A DNA stretch of 64,000 nucleotides, from NCBI GenBank assembly GCA_021772055.1, contig JAETNR010000012.1, forward strand, positions 1 to 64,000, in the 5' to 3' direction. The translations under genes were made by a program, and so were the position numbers. Position 1 is the first letter of the stretch, and each line of letters begins with the position of its first letter. The stretch comes from Blautia sp. (GTDB taxonomy: Bacteria; Bacillota; Clostridia; Lachnospirales; Lachnospiraceae). Of this stretch, positions 54,462 through 62,865 are shown piece after piece. The notes beneath the pieces were generated by a model. That model was not told the DNA's origin and did no database searches. It worked only from the letters and a program-made list of their open reading frames with translations.

Positions 54462-54717
54462 ACGTACCCCTCTTTTTTTCAGAATATTTTATACCTTCTC
54501 GCTTCCGTCTTTCACATTCAGAGCATTGCTTATTCCTTTTCTGCAGCTTGCTCTGCTTACAATTTTACCATATACCAACGCAAATTCAACACCAGCTTCT
54601 TCAATTTCCTTTACAAACATTGGTTTAATCCGGAAGATAGAGCGGGATTTATTCCACTTCTCGCTGTTAAACGACAGTAATCCGTACCGAACCTTCGGAT
54701 CCAGGGAAAAATCATCA

Positions 54718-54757
54718 GAAATCCGGCACATCACTTTAGCGCGACGTGCCGGATTTC
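54718..54757 (-). terminator. terminator of the hsp20-cbpA operon
   Basis: GAAATCCGGCAC and GTGCCGGATTTC form a perfect 12-base-pair stem; on the minus strand TGATGATTTTT follows. It begins nine bases past the cbpA stop. Confidence 0.85.
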
Positions 54758-54765
54758 CGACAATT

Positions 54766-55713
54766 CTATAAACCACTTACATTCTGAAATTCCCGAAGCT
54801 TTTGCTTCGCTTCCGGGGAAAGTCCTTTGGGGACCTGGATCCGGACTGTCACATACTGGTCACCATATACAGATTTGTTCTTCATGGAAACAACACCCTT
54901 TCCTTTCAGTCTGATCTTGCTTCCGGATTGTGTTCCTTCCTTAATCCTGCATACAACATCTCCGTAGAAAGTATGAACGCGTGCCTCACCGCCAAGAACT
55001 GCCGTGGGATAAGGAATGATAATTTCTGAGTAAATATCCAGCCCTCTTCTCTCATAGCCGGTTTTCCCGGCCACATGGATCACCAGATACAAATCCCCGG
55101 CTTCTTTTCCTCCCAGGCCGGGCTCGCCCTTCCCTTTCAGGCGAATCCTGCTTCCTTCCTCCACGCCTGCAGGAATATGCACCTGAACAGAACTCATACC
55201 TCCGTTGCCGGAATTCTTTAAAGAAAACCTTTTCTCGCATCCCAAAACAGCTTCCTCAAACGTAACGGTAATCTCCGCCTGGGCATCCTGTCCCTTCATA
55301 GAGGACGTTCCAAAGGGATTTCCTGAATAAGCATTCTCATACCGTTTTCCTTTTCCAAACAAATCTCCGAAAATATCTCCGAAAAACTCATCTCCATTCC
55401 CTGTATGAAAATGGAAACCGCCGTCCTCTCCCTGCCAATATGCAGACTGGCTCTGCCGCTTTGCAGCCTCCGGAGAAAATCCGGGTTCAAAAGCCATAAA
55501 TCCGTAGGTATCGTACAGCTTACGCTTTTCCTCATCACCCAGGATTTCATAGGCCTCATTTACTTCCTTAAATAATCTTTCCGCCTGGAGATTACCGGCA
55601 TTGGTATCCGGGTGGTATTTTTTTGCCAGCTTCCGGTATGCCTTTTTGATTGCAGCCGCATCCGCCTTTTTATCAACACCCAACACCTCGTAACAATCTC
55701 GTCTCGCAGCCAT
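54766..55713 (-). CDS. cbpA: DnaJ-like co-chaperone (CbpA type)
   Basis: A 315-residue J-protein. The J domain (1-70) has the HPD motif in [10 protein letters not shown] near residue 36. A Gly/Phe region follows ([16 protein letters not shown]). The C-terminal substrate-binding domains ([20 protein letters not shown] onward) are joined directly, with no CxxCxGxG zinc repeats, so it is CbpA-like rather than DnaJ. GGGAGGTG precedes the ATG at 55713. It is the second gene after hsp20, about 110 bases downstream, and is probably under the same CIRCE control. Confidence 0.9.
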   Translation of the reverse strand: MAARRDCYEVLGVDKKADAAAIKKAYRKLAKKYHPDTNAGNLQAERLFKEVNEAYEILGDEEKRKLYDTYGFMAFEPGFSPEAAKRQSQSAYWQGEDGGFHFHTGNGDEFFGDIFGDLFGKGKRYENAYSGNPFGTSSMKGQDAQAEITVTFEEAVLGCEKRFSLKNSGNGGMSSVQVHIPAGVEEGSRIRLKGKGEPGLGGKEAGDLYLVIHVAGKTGYERRGLDIYSEIIIPYPTAVLGGEARVHTFYGDVVCRIKEGTQSGSKIRLKGKGVVSMKNKSVYGDQYVTVRIQVPKGLSPEAKQKLREFQNVSGL

Positions 55714-55767
55714 AAAAAACACCTCCCTGACTTGTATGCTGCATTTCTCTGTACCTTACAATAAAAT

Positions 55768-55803
55768 GGACTGCATATTTACAATCCGGCAAATATGCAG
55801 TCC
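55768..55803 (-). terminator. hairpin between hsp20 and cbpA
   Basis: GGACTGCATATTT and AAATATGCAGTCC pair over 13 bases. On the minus strand ATTTTATTGT follows, so it may terminate part of the hsp20 transcripts and lower cbpA expression. Confidence 0.65.
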
Positions 55804-55825
55804 TGTCTATTTAAAGAGGTGCCAA

Positions 55826-56266
55826 TTAACCCTCAATGGCAATATATTTCTTTTCTTCTGCTTCAGGCTTCCTGGGATCTTTCTTCGGAATGGACAGGGT
55901 AAGTATTCCGTTCTCATACTTAGCCTTGATTTCTTCCTGTTTCACATTCTCTCCTACAAAGAAGCTTCTACTGCAGGAACCGGAATATCTCTCCCTGCGG
56001 ATATACTTCCCGGTCTTCTCATCCTTCTCATCATTGTTCCTTGAGGTAGCTGCCTTAATTGTAAGATAACCTTCCTTCAGCTCCGCCTGAATGTCTTCTT
56101 TCTTATATCCCGGCAGGCTGACCTCCAGCTCATATTCATTCTCATGTTCCTTCACATCTGTCTTCATTATATTCTCTGTGTTTGTTCTCTGATATCCCCT
56201 GAACGGATAATCAAAACCAAAGAAATCATCAATTAAATTTTCTCCAAAAATACTAGGCATTAACAT
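55826..56266 (-). CDS. Hsp20/alpha-crystallin small heat-shock protein
   Basis: A 146-residue chaperone. The alpha-crystallin domain spans about 36-135, with EYELEVSLPGYKKEDIQAEL, then YSGSCSRSFFVGENVKQEEIKAKYENGILTL. The last part, PKKDPRKPEAEEKKYIAIEG, includes the C-terminal IxI motif for oligomer contacts. It is transcribed from the CIRCE-containing promoter. GGAG lies nine bases before the ATG. Confidence 0.93.
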   Translation of the reverse strand: MLMPSIFGENLIDDFFGFDYPFRGYQRTNTENIMKTDVKEHENEYELEVSLPGYKKEDIQAELKEGYLTIKAATSRNNDEKDEKTGKYIRRERYSGSCSRSFFVGENVKQEEIKAKYENGILTLSIPKKDPRKPEAEEKKYIAIEG

Positions 56267-56380
56267 AAGTCACCGCTCCTTTTCCATTAAACTTTTTATA
56301 TGCTTCATTGGAACCGGGGATGTTGGGATTTTTAAGGGTTCTTCTGAACTCCTCTCTGTCATCTCCTTTGTTCTATGTGT

Positions 56381-56422
56381 AATATAACATATAAATTAGC
56401 ACTCGTCAACCCCGAGTGCTAA
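56381..56422 (-). promoter_or_regulatory. CIRCE (HrcA operator) and hsp20 promoter
   Basis: The perfect inverted repeat TTAGCACTC-N9-GAGTGCTAA occupies 56396-56422. On the minus strand TTGACG (56404-56409) lies inside it and TATATT (56381-56386) follows after 17 bases, so HrcA binding would block the polymerase. Confidence 0.95.
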
Positions 56423-56474
56423 CATTTTTTGTGAAAATTCTGTGAAAACATTGGTAAAACGATTTTAAATTTCC

Positions 56475-56547
56475 ATACACATCTTTATACATTCTTAATA
56501 CAAATTCCAATACACTTTTACTTTCTTTATTTTTTGTGCCATATAAT
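56475..56547 (+). promoter_or_regulatory. ktr operon promoter with four spaced ATACA repeats
   Basis: ATACA occurs at 56475, 56487, 56498 and 56510, spaced 12, 11 and 12 bases. The TATAAT at 56542-56547 lacks a good -35. One-turn spacing upstream of a weak promoter fits activation by an OmpR-family regulator such as the KdpE-like protein of this operon. Confidence 0.55.
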
Positions 56548-56584
56548 TAAGGCCTGATAAAGAAGGATAAAGGAGTTCTTCCCA

Positions 56585-57919
56585 ATGAAAATACCATTTT
56601 TAAAAAAGAAAAAGCTGACTTCCTTTCAAATAATTATACTAAGCTTTTCCGGCGCGATCCTTGCAGGGGCACTTCTTCTGATGCTGCCGATCTCCAGCAG
56701 AGGAGGAAACATCACCTCCTTTCCGGACGCCTTGTTTACTTCCACCTCTGCAGTATGCGTTACAGGACTTGTTGTCTTTGATACTGCTACATACTGGTCA
56801 GCCTTTGGCCAGGCAGTTCTTCTGCTTTTGATCCAGGTGGGTGGTATGGGAGTCATTACAGCAGCAGTTATTTTTGCCATGGCCTCCGGAAAAAAAATTT
56901 CCCTGATGCAGCGCAGTACCCTGCAGGAATCTATTTCAGCGCCAAAGGTAGGCGGCATTGTCCGGCTGACGGAATTTATTGTAAAAACAACCTTCCTTTT
57001 AGAACTTGCAGGTGCTGTAATTATGGCTCCCGTGTTTTGCCGTGATCATGGCATAAAAGGATTATGGATGGCACTTTTCCATTCCATATCTGCTTTTTGC
57101 AATGCAGGCTTTGACCTGATGGGGATTAAGGAAAAATTTTCCTCCCTTACAGCCTATTCCGCGGATCCGATCATCAACATCACGATCATGCTCCTGATCA
57201 TAATCGGAGGCATCGGTTTCCTCACCTGGGACGATATTCACACAAACCGTCTACATCTGCACAAATACCGAATGCAAAGCAAGGTGATCCTTTGCACGAC
57301 CATGATATTGATCATTATTCCGGCAGCTTTCTTTTTCTTTTATGAATTTCCTGCCCTTCCTTTTGGAAAAAGACTGCTCGCTTCGCTTTTTCAATCCGTA
57401 ACACCCCGAACTGCAGGCTTTAATACAACAGATTTAGCTGCATTCAGTGAAGCAGGGCAGTCTGTCATAATCATCCTGATGCTGATCGGCGGTTCACCGG
57501 GCTCTACGGCAGGAGGAATGAAAACAACTACTATTGCAGTACTGCTCGCTGCCTCAGCATCGACCTTCAGCCGAAAAGAAAGCGCCCACATTTTCGGGCG
57601 GCGCATTGGAAATGATACGGTAAAACATGCCGCAACGATCCTGCTGATGTATTTCACCCTCTTTTTCTCAGGCGGTTTCCTCATCAGCATTGCTGAAGGA
57701 CTTCCTATGCTTATCTGTCTTTTTGAGACAGCATCTGCTGTAGGAACGGTTGGCTTGTCCCTGGGTATTACTGCAAGCCTCGGGACATTTTCAAGATGCA
57801 TTTTGATCCTGCTCATGTTTCTGGGCAGAGTCGGCGGGTTGACATTGGTCTTTGCAGCTCTGGCAGCTACGCAGCGAAAAACAGCAAAATATCCTCAGGA
57901 AAAAATAACAGTTGGATAA
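56585..57919 (+). CDS. ktrB: potassium transporter membrane subunit (KtrB/TrkH family)
   Basis: A 444-residue polytopic protein. Repeated selectivity-filter segments are present: FTSTSAVCVTGLVVFDTATY near residue 50, HSISAFCNAGFDLMG near 165, SVTPRTAGFNTTDLA near 275 and ETASAVGTVGLSLGITASL near 380, the four pore loops of the TrkH/KtrB fold. AAAGGAG precedes the ATG. It is first in an operon with ktrA, a 61-residue protein, kdpD and kdpE. It moves K+ (with Na+ or H+) into the cell. Confidence 0.93.
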   Translation: MKIPFLKKKKLTSFQIIILSFSGAILAGALLLMLPISSRGGNITSFPDALFTSTSAVCVTGLVVFDTATYWSAFGQAVLLLLIQVGGMGVITAAVIFAMASGKKISLMQRSTLQESISAPKVGGIVRLTEFIVKTTFLLELAGAVIMAPVFCRDHGIKGLWMALFHSISAFCNAGFDLMGIKEKFSSLTAYSADPIINITIMLLIIIGGIGFLTWDDIHTNRLHLHKYRMQSKVILCTTMILIIIPAAFFFFYEFPALPFGKRLLASLFQSVTPRTAGFNTTDLAAFSEAGQSVIIILMLIGGSPGSTAGGMKTTTIAVLLAASASTFSRKESAHIFGRRIGNDTVKHAATILLMYFTLFFSGGFLISIAEGLPMLICLFETASAVGTVGLSLGITASLGTFSRCILILLMFLGRVGGLTLVFAALAATQRKTAKYPQEKITVG

Positions 57920-57933
57920 AGGAGAATTTTTCT

Positions 57934-58581
57934 ATGAAATCAATACTTTTAATTGGGCTTGGCCGATTCGGAAAACATATTGCCCTGCATTTAAATCAGC
58001 TTGGACATCAGACTATGGCAGTTGACCATAACGAGGAGCGTGTGGATGCGGTACTGCCATTTGTAACAAACGCGCAGATTGGCGACAGTACCAATGCCGA
58101 TTTTCTGAACTCCCTGGGTGTCCGCAATTTTGATGTATGCATTGTAGCAATCGGAAACGATTTTCAAAGCTCCCTGGAAACCACATCTTTACTAAAAGAG
58201 CTTGGTGCCAAATTTGTTGTCTCCAGAGCAGGCAGGGACATCCATGCAAAATTTCTTCTCAGGAACGGGGCCGACGAAGTGGTTTATCCGGAAAAACAGC
58301 TTGCCAAATGGACTGCCATCCGCTACAGCTCTGATCATATCATGGATTACATAGAGCTGGATGATGAGCACGCCATATTTGAGATTCCGGTACCGAAGGA
58401 CTGGGCAGGCCGATCCATCGGAAATCTTGATATTCGGAAAAAATACAGTATTAACATCATGGGTATCAAGCAGAACCACAACCTGGAACTTTCCGTCTCA
58501 CCGGACATGGTTCTGAGAGAAGGCGAAACCATGCTTGTTCTCGGGAAAAACAAAGATTTACAGAAGTGTTTCCGAATTTAA
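57934..58581 (+). CDS. ktrA: K+ transporter regulatory subunit (KtrA/TrkA)
   Basis: A 215-residue RCK protein. The N-terminal Rossmann domain has ILLIGLGRFGKHIALHL (GxGxxG) and the nucleotide acid MAVDHNEERV, with TNADFLNSLGVRNFDVCIVAIG following. The C-terminal 80 residues (FEIPVPKDWAGRSIGNLDI) are a TrkA_C ligand domain. AAGGAG stands nine bases before the ATG at 57934; the longer frame from 57796 overlaps ktrB and is not used. It binds nucleotides and gates KtrB. Confidence 0.93.
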   Translation: MKSILLIGLGRFGKHIALHLNQLGHQTMAVDHNEERVDAVLPFVTNAQIGDSTNADFLNSLGVRNFDVCIVAIGNDFQSSLETTSLLKELGAKFVVSRAGRDIHAKFLLRNGADEVVYPEKQLAKWTAIRYSSDHIMDYIELDDEHAIFEIPVPKDWAGRSIGNLDIRKKYSINIMGIKQNHNLELSVSPDMVLREGETMLVLGKNKDLQKCFRI

Positions 58582-58598
58582 CTTCAGGAGGCTGAAAT

Positions 58599-58784
58599 AT
58601 GCAGGACCTTTTACTGCTTGGAGCCGTTTTCGCAGAGCTTCTTTTTGGATTTTATATCATAAAAAAGTGGGATATGCTTTTTGATCAGCTTGATACGGAT
58701 GAAATGCCTCAGGATTCCTTTGAGATTGAAAACTCTCATACAGATTTTTTAGAGAAAAGCGTAGAAAATCACCAAACAGAATGA
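58599..58784 (+). CDS. 61-residue small membrane protein of the ktr-kdp operon
   Basis: One hydrophobic segment (LLLLGAVFAELLFGFYII, about residues 4-21) is followed by a Lys-rich step and an acidic tail (DQLDTDEMPQDSFEIE). AGGAGG stands seven bases before the ATG, and the gene fits neatly between ktrA and kdpD. No family was recognised. The place suggests an accessory subunit for the transporter or kinase; this is inference. Confidence 0.75.
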   Translation: MQDLLLLGAVFAELLFGFYIIKKWDMLFDQLDTDEMPQDSFEIENSHTDFLEKSVENHQTE

Positions 58785-58838
58785 TATGATAGGGAAAGCC
58801 TGCCGTTCTTATATAAAGGCAGGCCCGGAGGAAATTCG

Positions 58839-60413
58839 ATGGAACGATTTAATAAAAAGCCCGGACAGCCTTTGGTCGACGTTGTAGCAGGATATATAAA
58901 ATCCATTGCAAGAGATATCGGCAAAAGTTTTCTTGTCCTGTTGGCTGCGACACTGATTGGCTATACATTCTGTTCCCTTGGTTTTACAGAGGCAAACCTG
59001 ATTGCTGTTTATATTTTTGGTGTGCTGGTCATCTCCATCATCACCACAAGCCGCCTGTGCGGACTGATCTCTTCCCTGGTAAGTGTGCTGGTTTTTAACT
59101 TTTTCTTTACTATTCCGCGCTTTACCTTTCATTTTTATGACCCGGATTACCTGGTAACCTTTACCATTATGTTTATGGTTGCACTGCTTACCGGTACCCT
59201 TGCAACAAAACTGAAGGAAAACGCCAGGCAGTCCGCACGGGCAGCATTCCGGACAAAAATACTTTTCGAAACCAACCAGCTTCTGCAAAAGGGGCAGGAT
59301 GAGCAGTCCGTTGTAAAGGCCGCTGCCGGACAGCTGATCAAGCTTTTAAAACGGGATCTGGTTATTTACCTGTCTGACGGCAAAGAACTCTCCACTCCCG
59401 GTATTTACCGCACAACGGACAGCGATGGGGCTGACCTGGTCTCCGAAGCTGAGCAGGCAGTCGCTATCTGGGTACTTCGCCATAAAAAACATGCCGGAGC
59501 CGGAACCGATACATTAAACAATGCCAAATGTCTTTATCTTGCCATAAGAAATAACCAGAAGGTGTACGGAGTGGTTGGAATTTCTATGAATGAGGTTCCT
59601 CTTGATGCCTTTGAAAACAGTGTCCTGCTGGCCATCCTCGGGGAATGCGCCCTTGCCCTTGAAAACATCAAAAACGCCAGAGAAAAAGAGGAGGCTGCGA
59701 TTCTTGCAAAAAATGAACAGCTCCGTGCAAACCTGCTTCGGGCAATCTCCCATGACCTGCGCACTCCGCTGACTTCTATATCCGGAAATGCCAGCAATCT
59801 TTTATTCAATTACCAGAAACTGGATGAAAGTACAAGGGGACAGATTTTTGCAGATATTTACGATGATTCCATGTGGCTCATTAATCTGGTAGAAAATCTG
59901 CTTGCTGTCACACGAATTGAAGAAGGCCGTATTAATCTGAAACAATCTCCGGAACTAATGGACGAAGTAATTTCAGAAGCATTGCGCCATATTAACCGCA
60001 GAAGTGTGGAACATACCATCCGGGTCACCAGCACACAGGATCTGATCCTTGCACAGATGGATGCGAAATTGATCGTTCAGCTGGTCATCAACCTTGTGGA
60101 CAATGCCATCAAGTATACGCCCGCCGGATCTGTCATAGAAATCCATACAGAGCAGAAAGACAAACTGGTCTTCGTTTCTGTTTCTGATAACGGTCCCGGA
60201 ATTCCTGATGAACAAAAGCCCCGTATTTTTGATATGTTCTACACAGGCACTAACAAAGTCGCTGACAGCCGCAGAAGCCTGGGGCTTGGACTCTCGTTAT
60301 GCAAATCAATTGTTACAGCTCATGGCGGCACGATTTCCATATCGGACAATCAGCCCCATGGTACGATCTTTACATTTACATTACCTACAGGGGAGGTAGA
60401 TATACATGAATAA
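58839..60413 (+). CDS. kdpD: KdpD-like sensor kinase lacking the N-terminal KdpD domain
   Basis: A 524-residue kinase. Four close transmembrane segments (about 27-130; FLVLLAATLIGYTFCSLGF, LIAVYIFGVLVISIITTSRL) form the DUF4118 part of KdpD, followed by a GAF-like region. The H-box is LLRAISHDLRTPLTSISGNAS near residue 305, with an HATPase domain (VDNAIKYTPAGS, SDNGPGIPD, GLGLSLCKSIVTAHGG). Full KdpD is about 900 residues with an N-terminal KdpD/USP domain that is absent here. GGAGG precedes the ATG. It overlaps kdpE by eight bases. Confidence 0.88.
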   Translation: MERFNKKPGQPLVDVVAGYIKSIARDIGKSFLVLLAATLIGYTFCSLGFTEANLIAVYIFGVLVISIITTSRLCGLISSLVSVLVFNFFFTIPRFTFHFYDPDYLVTFTIMFMVALLTGTLATKLKENARQSARAAFRTKILFETNQLLQKGQDEQSVVKAAAGQLIKLLKRDLVIYLSDGKELSTPGIYRTTDSDGADLVSEAEQAVAIWVLRHKKHAGAGTDTLNNAKCLYLAIRNNQKVYGVVGISMNEVPLDAFENSVLLAILGECALALENIKNAREKEEAAILAKNEQLRANLLRAISHDLRTPLTSISGNASNLLFNYQKLDESTRGQIFADIYDDSMWLINLVENLLAVTRIEEGRINLKQSPELMDEVISEALRHINRRSVEHTIRVTSTQDLILAQMDAKLIVQLVINLVDNAIKYTPAGSVIEIHTEQKDKLVFVSVSDNGPGIPDEQKPRIFDMFYTGTNKVADSRRSLGLGLSLCKSIVTAHGGTISISDNQPHGTIFTFTLPTGEVDIHE

Positions 60414-61107
60414 ACCTTTAATACTGGTAGTGGAGGATGATTCTTCCGTGCGAAACCTGATTTCAACCACATTAAAAACCAATGATTACCGGTATCTGGT
60501 TGCTGTCACCGGAGAAGCAGCAATTATGGAAGCATCCTCACATAATCCGGATATTATTCTTCTGGATCTTGGTCTTCCGGATATGGATGGCGTACAGGTC
60601 ATAAAAAAGATCCGCACCTGGTCCAATCTCCCGATCATTGTGATCAGTGCAAGAAGCGAGGATTCCGATAAAATACAGGCTCTTGACGAAGGCGCAGATG
60701 ATTATCTGACAAAGCCCTTCTCTGTGGAAGAGCTGCTGGCAAGGCTTCGAGTAACCCAGCGCCGACTCTCTTATATGACCTCTGAAATGCTGACTGCCAG
60801 TTCTGTATTTGTCAACGGAAAACTAACCATAGACTATGCCGGAGGCTGCGCCAGCATGGACGGCCAGGAACTCCACCTGACCCCCATTGAATATAAGCTT
60901 TTGTGTCTCCTTTCCAAAAACGTCGGCAAGGTCCTGACCCACACCTATATTACCCAGAATATCTGGGGCAGAAGCTGGGAAAATGATGTAGCATCCCTCC
61001 GGGTCTTCATGGCAACCCTCCGGAAAAAGCTGGAAGCAGCACCGGATTCCCCGCAATACATTCAGACCCATATCGGCGTCGGATACCGCATGATGAAGGT
61101 AGAATGA
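60406..61107 (+). CDS. kdpE: KdpE-like response regulator
   Basis: A 233-residue OmpR-family regulator. Receiver: ILVVEDDSSVRNLI, phospho-Asp in PDIILLDLGLPDMDG near residue 53, ADDYLTKPF near 100. Winged helix: HLTPIEYKLLCLLSKNVGKV and a final THIGVGYRM. It closes the ktrB operon. In other bacteria KdpE activates kdpFABC at low K+; no kdpFABC is in the window, so the ktr promoter at 56475 is its likely target. Confidence 0.9.
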   Translation: MNKPLILVVEDDSSVRNLISTTLKTNDYRYLVAVTGEAAIMEASSHNPDIILLDLGLPDMDGVQVIKKIRTWSNLPIIVISARSEDSDKIQALDEGADDYLTKPFSVEELLARLRVTQRRLSYMTSEMLTASSVFVNGKLTIDYAGGCASMDGQELHLTPIEYKLLCLLSKNVGKVLTHTYITQNIWGRSWENDVASLRVFMATLRKKLEAAPDSPQYIQTHIGVGYRMMKVE

Positions 61108-61151
61108 GCCGAAACCGCCGGACAGTAAAAAACAGCAAAGCAGAATCTTTT

Positions 61152-61550
61152 TCATAAAAGAACTGCTTTGCCGTATATTTTAATAATCAACATCCAAATT
61201 TTTGTAATAAAAGAAATTACCTTTTCCGGGCCGCCTGCAGGTTCCATACACCATTGCATATCAAAATGAACCACATCATATTGATTTAAATATGTCTTAA
61301 ACTCCTTGCTCTTTGCTATTTCCAGACAGGAAAACATTTCTTCCGAGTCACAGCCCCTGCTGTAATATGCCGCAAGCATATCTGCCGTAATAGATTTGCC
61401 AAATCTCCGCGGGCGGCTATTGCAGATGAATGCATCTGTAGATTCCAAAACACTATTCGTGTAGTTGAGAAGACCTGTTTTATCTACATAAATTTTTGCA
61501 TTCAAAGCAGCCTGAAATCCACTGTTATCCGGATTTAAAAACAGCCCCAT
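61152..61550 (-). pseudogene. N-terminal fragment of an AAA-ATPase-like protein
   Basis: 132 codons with FQAALNAKIYVDKTGLLNY and SRPRRFGKSITADMLAAYY, the typical N-terminal ATP-binding part of predicted AAA-ATPases of the type seen in pieces at 21329. The usual family is over 500 residues. The last codons (KIWMLIIKIYGKAVLL) look shifted out of frame, and nothing follows. It is therefore a truncated relic or a very short paralogue. Confidence 0.65.
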
Positions 61551-61618
61551 ATGCCATACACCCCTTCCTTATGCCTGATCCGTGAGACAACATTTAAACA
61601 GTTTCTACCCGACAAATT

Positions 61619-61840
61619 TCATAACTCATCCATCACAACATCATTGACAGCATCAAACGCATCCTCCAGAGCATCCAGTGCCTCTGTCAGTGTATCCAGC
61701 TTTTCCTCCTCCGCGTCCCCGTCCTCATATTCCTCAATAATATCCGCCATTGCATCCTTCAGTTTCTCCAGATAATCCGCAATGTCCTGCAATTTTAATT
61801 CTTTGTCCGCCAAAGGTGCAATATCTACTACTTTTCCCAT
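61619..61840 (-). CDS. small acidic helical protein of unknown function
   Basis: A 73-residue protein from MGKVVDIAPL to VMDEL. It is rich in Asp, Glu and Leu in heptad-like order (LQDIADYLEKLKDAMADIIE, LDTLTEALDALEDAFDAV), so a coiled coil is likely. GGAGG lies ten bases before the ATG at 61840. No family was recognised. It stands between the ATPase fragment and the GrpB-type gene. Confidence 0.65.
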   Translation of the reverse strand: MGKVVDIAPLADKELKLQDIADYLEKLKDAMADIIEEYEDGDAEEEKLDTLTEALDALEDAFDAVNDVVMDEL

Positions 61841-61865
61841 GCTGTGTACTCCTCCATATTCCGGT

Positions 61866-62441
61866 TCATTTTTTTCCTGCATTCAATGCCCTTTTATATT
61901 CCTTAGCCTTTTTCAAAGTATCCGCGATAAACTCATGCTTGCCTTCCAGATACTTTTCTCTGCCGCAGTCAACAGGCGCTTTCTGTGCAAGCAATACTTT
62001 TAAATCCTCATACGCTTTGGCCGCAGAAGGTGTATCGTTCAGATAATCTCTGAAATTTATATAATTTTTCCACTCCTCACTATCTGTCAAAACAACATGG
62101 ATAAAATGCGTCTGCAGATCTCCAGAACCATCATAGTAGCTTCCGCAGGCAAACAATAGCTGATTTTGAATAGATGCCTGTGCATTGGGCCGATAGTAAA
62201 ACCCATTGTCCTTTAGTTCTTTCTCATAAGCCAGAATATCGTAGAAATCATCCACAGCAAGTGCAATATCGATAATGGGTTTTGCCTTGATGGAAAGTAC
62301 GGAAGTACTTCCTACATGCTGAATATCTTTTATCACATTTCCCAGTATTTTTTTCAGACGGGAAATGGTATTCCGGGCTTCAATTTCCCATTCTTTTTCA
62401 TGTTCACATAGCTGTACAGTTCCTCGTCTTAATCCTATCAT
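61866..62441 (-). CDS. GrpB/UPF0157 family nucleotidyltransferase-like protein
   Basis: A 191-residue protein. IQHVGSTSVLSIKAKPIIDIALAV is the signature of the GrpB domain, a nucleotidyltransferase-like fold. The C-terminal HFIHVVLTDSEEWKNYINFRDYL is also typical. AAGGA lies ten or so bases before the ATG at 62441; an upstream start at 62471 is possible. The reaction is not known for this family with certainty. Confidence 0.85.
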   Translation of the reverse strand: MIGLRRGTVQLCEHEKEWEIEARNTISRLKKILGNVIKDIQHVGSTSVLSIKAKPIIDIALAVDDFYDILAYEKELKDNGFYYRPNAQASIQNQLLFACGSYYDGSGDLQTHFIHVVLTDSEEWKNYINFRDYLNDTPSAAKAYEDLKVLLAQKAPVDCGREKYLEGKHEFIADTLKKAKEYKRALNAGKK

Positions 62442-62477
62442 CTGTCCAAAATTCCTTCCCGCATTTTTCACTTTATT

Positions 62478-62831
62478 CTATTTTCCCATCTTTTCCTTCC
62501 ACTCGGCTTCCCTGAATCCTGTAAGGACATAATCCTCAGAAATGAGCAAAGGCCGCTTCACCAGCATGCCGTCTGTGGCAAGAAGCGTATAAATCTCATC
62601 CTCTGTCATCGTCGGCAGCTTGTCCTTTAACTGCAGTTCTCTATAAAGCATACCGCTTGTATTTACAAATTTTTTGATGGGATAACCGCTCATTTGATGC
62701 CAGGTTTTTAATTCCTGAGCATTGGGATTATCATCCTTAATGTGGCGGTCAACATACTCCACTCCATTGGCATCCAGCCATTTCTTTGCTTTCTGGCAAG
62801 TACTGCATTTGGGATATTCTATAAATAACAT
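62478..62831 (-). CDS. ArsC/Spx-family thioredoxin-fold protein
   Basis: A 117-residue protein. YPKCSTCQKAKKWLDANGV has the CxxC pair at residues 9 and 12, and VKRPLLISEDYVLTGF near 90 carries the family's RP motif. It matches the arsenate-reductase-like group that also includes Spx and MgsR; the CxxC pair favours the latter. GAGGAGG precedes the ATG. Confidence 0.87.
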   Translation of the reverse strand: MLFIEYPKCSTCQKAKKWLDANGVEYVDRHIKDDNPNAQELKTWHQMSGYPIKKFVNTSGMLYRELQLKDKLPTMTEDEIYTLLATDGMLVKRPLLISEDYVLTGFREAEWKEKMGK

Positions 62832-62865
62832 TGCAATTCCTCCTCTGATTTTTCCTGTTCCTGCA

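Noticed and set aside
54489-54776. 95-codon frame after cbpA, starting with GTG
   Set aside because: It has no ribosome binding site and its first part is the perfect terminator hairpin of cbpA (54718-54757). No family resemblance was seen. The stretch 54462-54717 otherwise seems to hold only the esterase promoter region.
56423-56584. c-di-AMP (ydaO-type) riboswitch before the K+ transporter genes
   Set aside because: The leader is short and AT-rich with none of the conserved ydaO segments.
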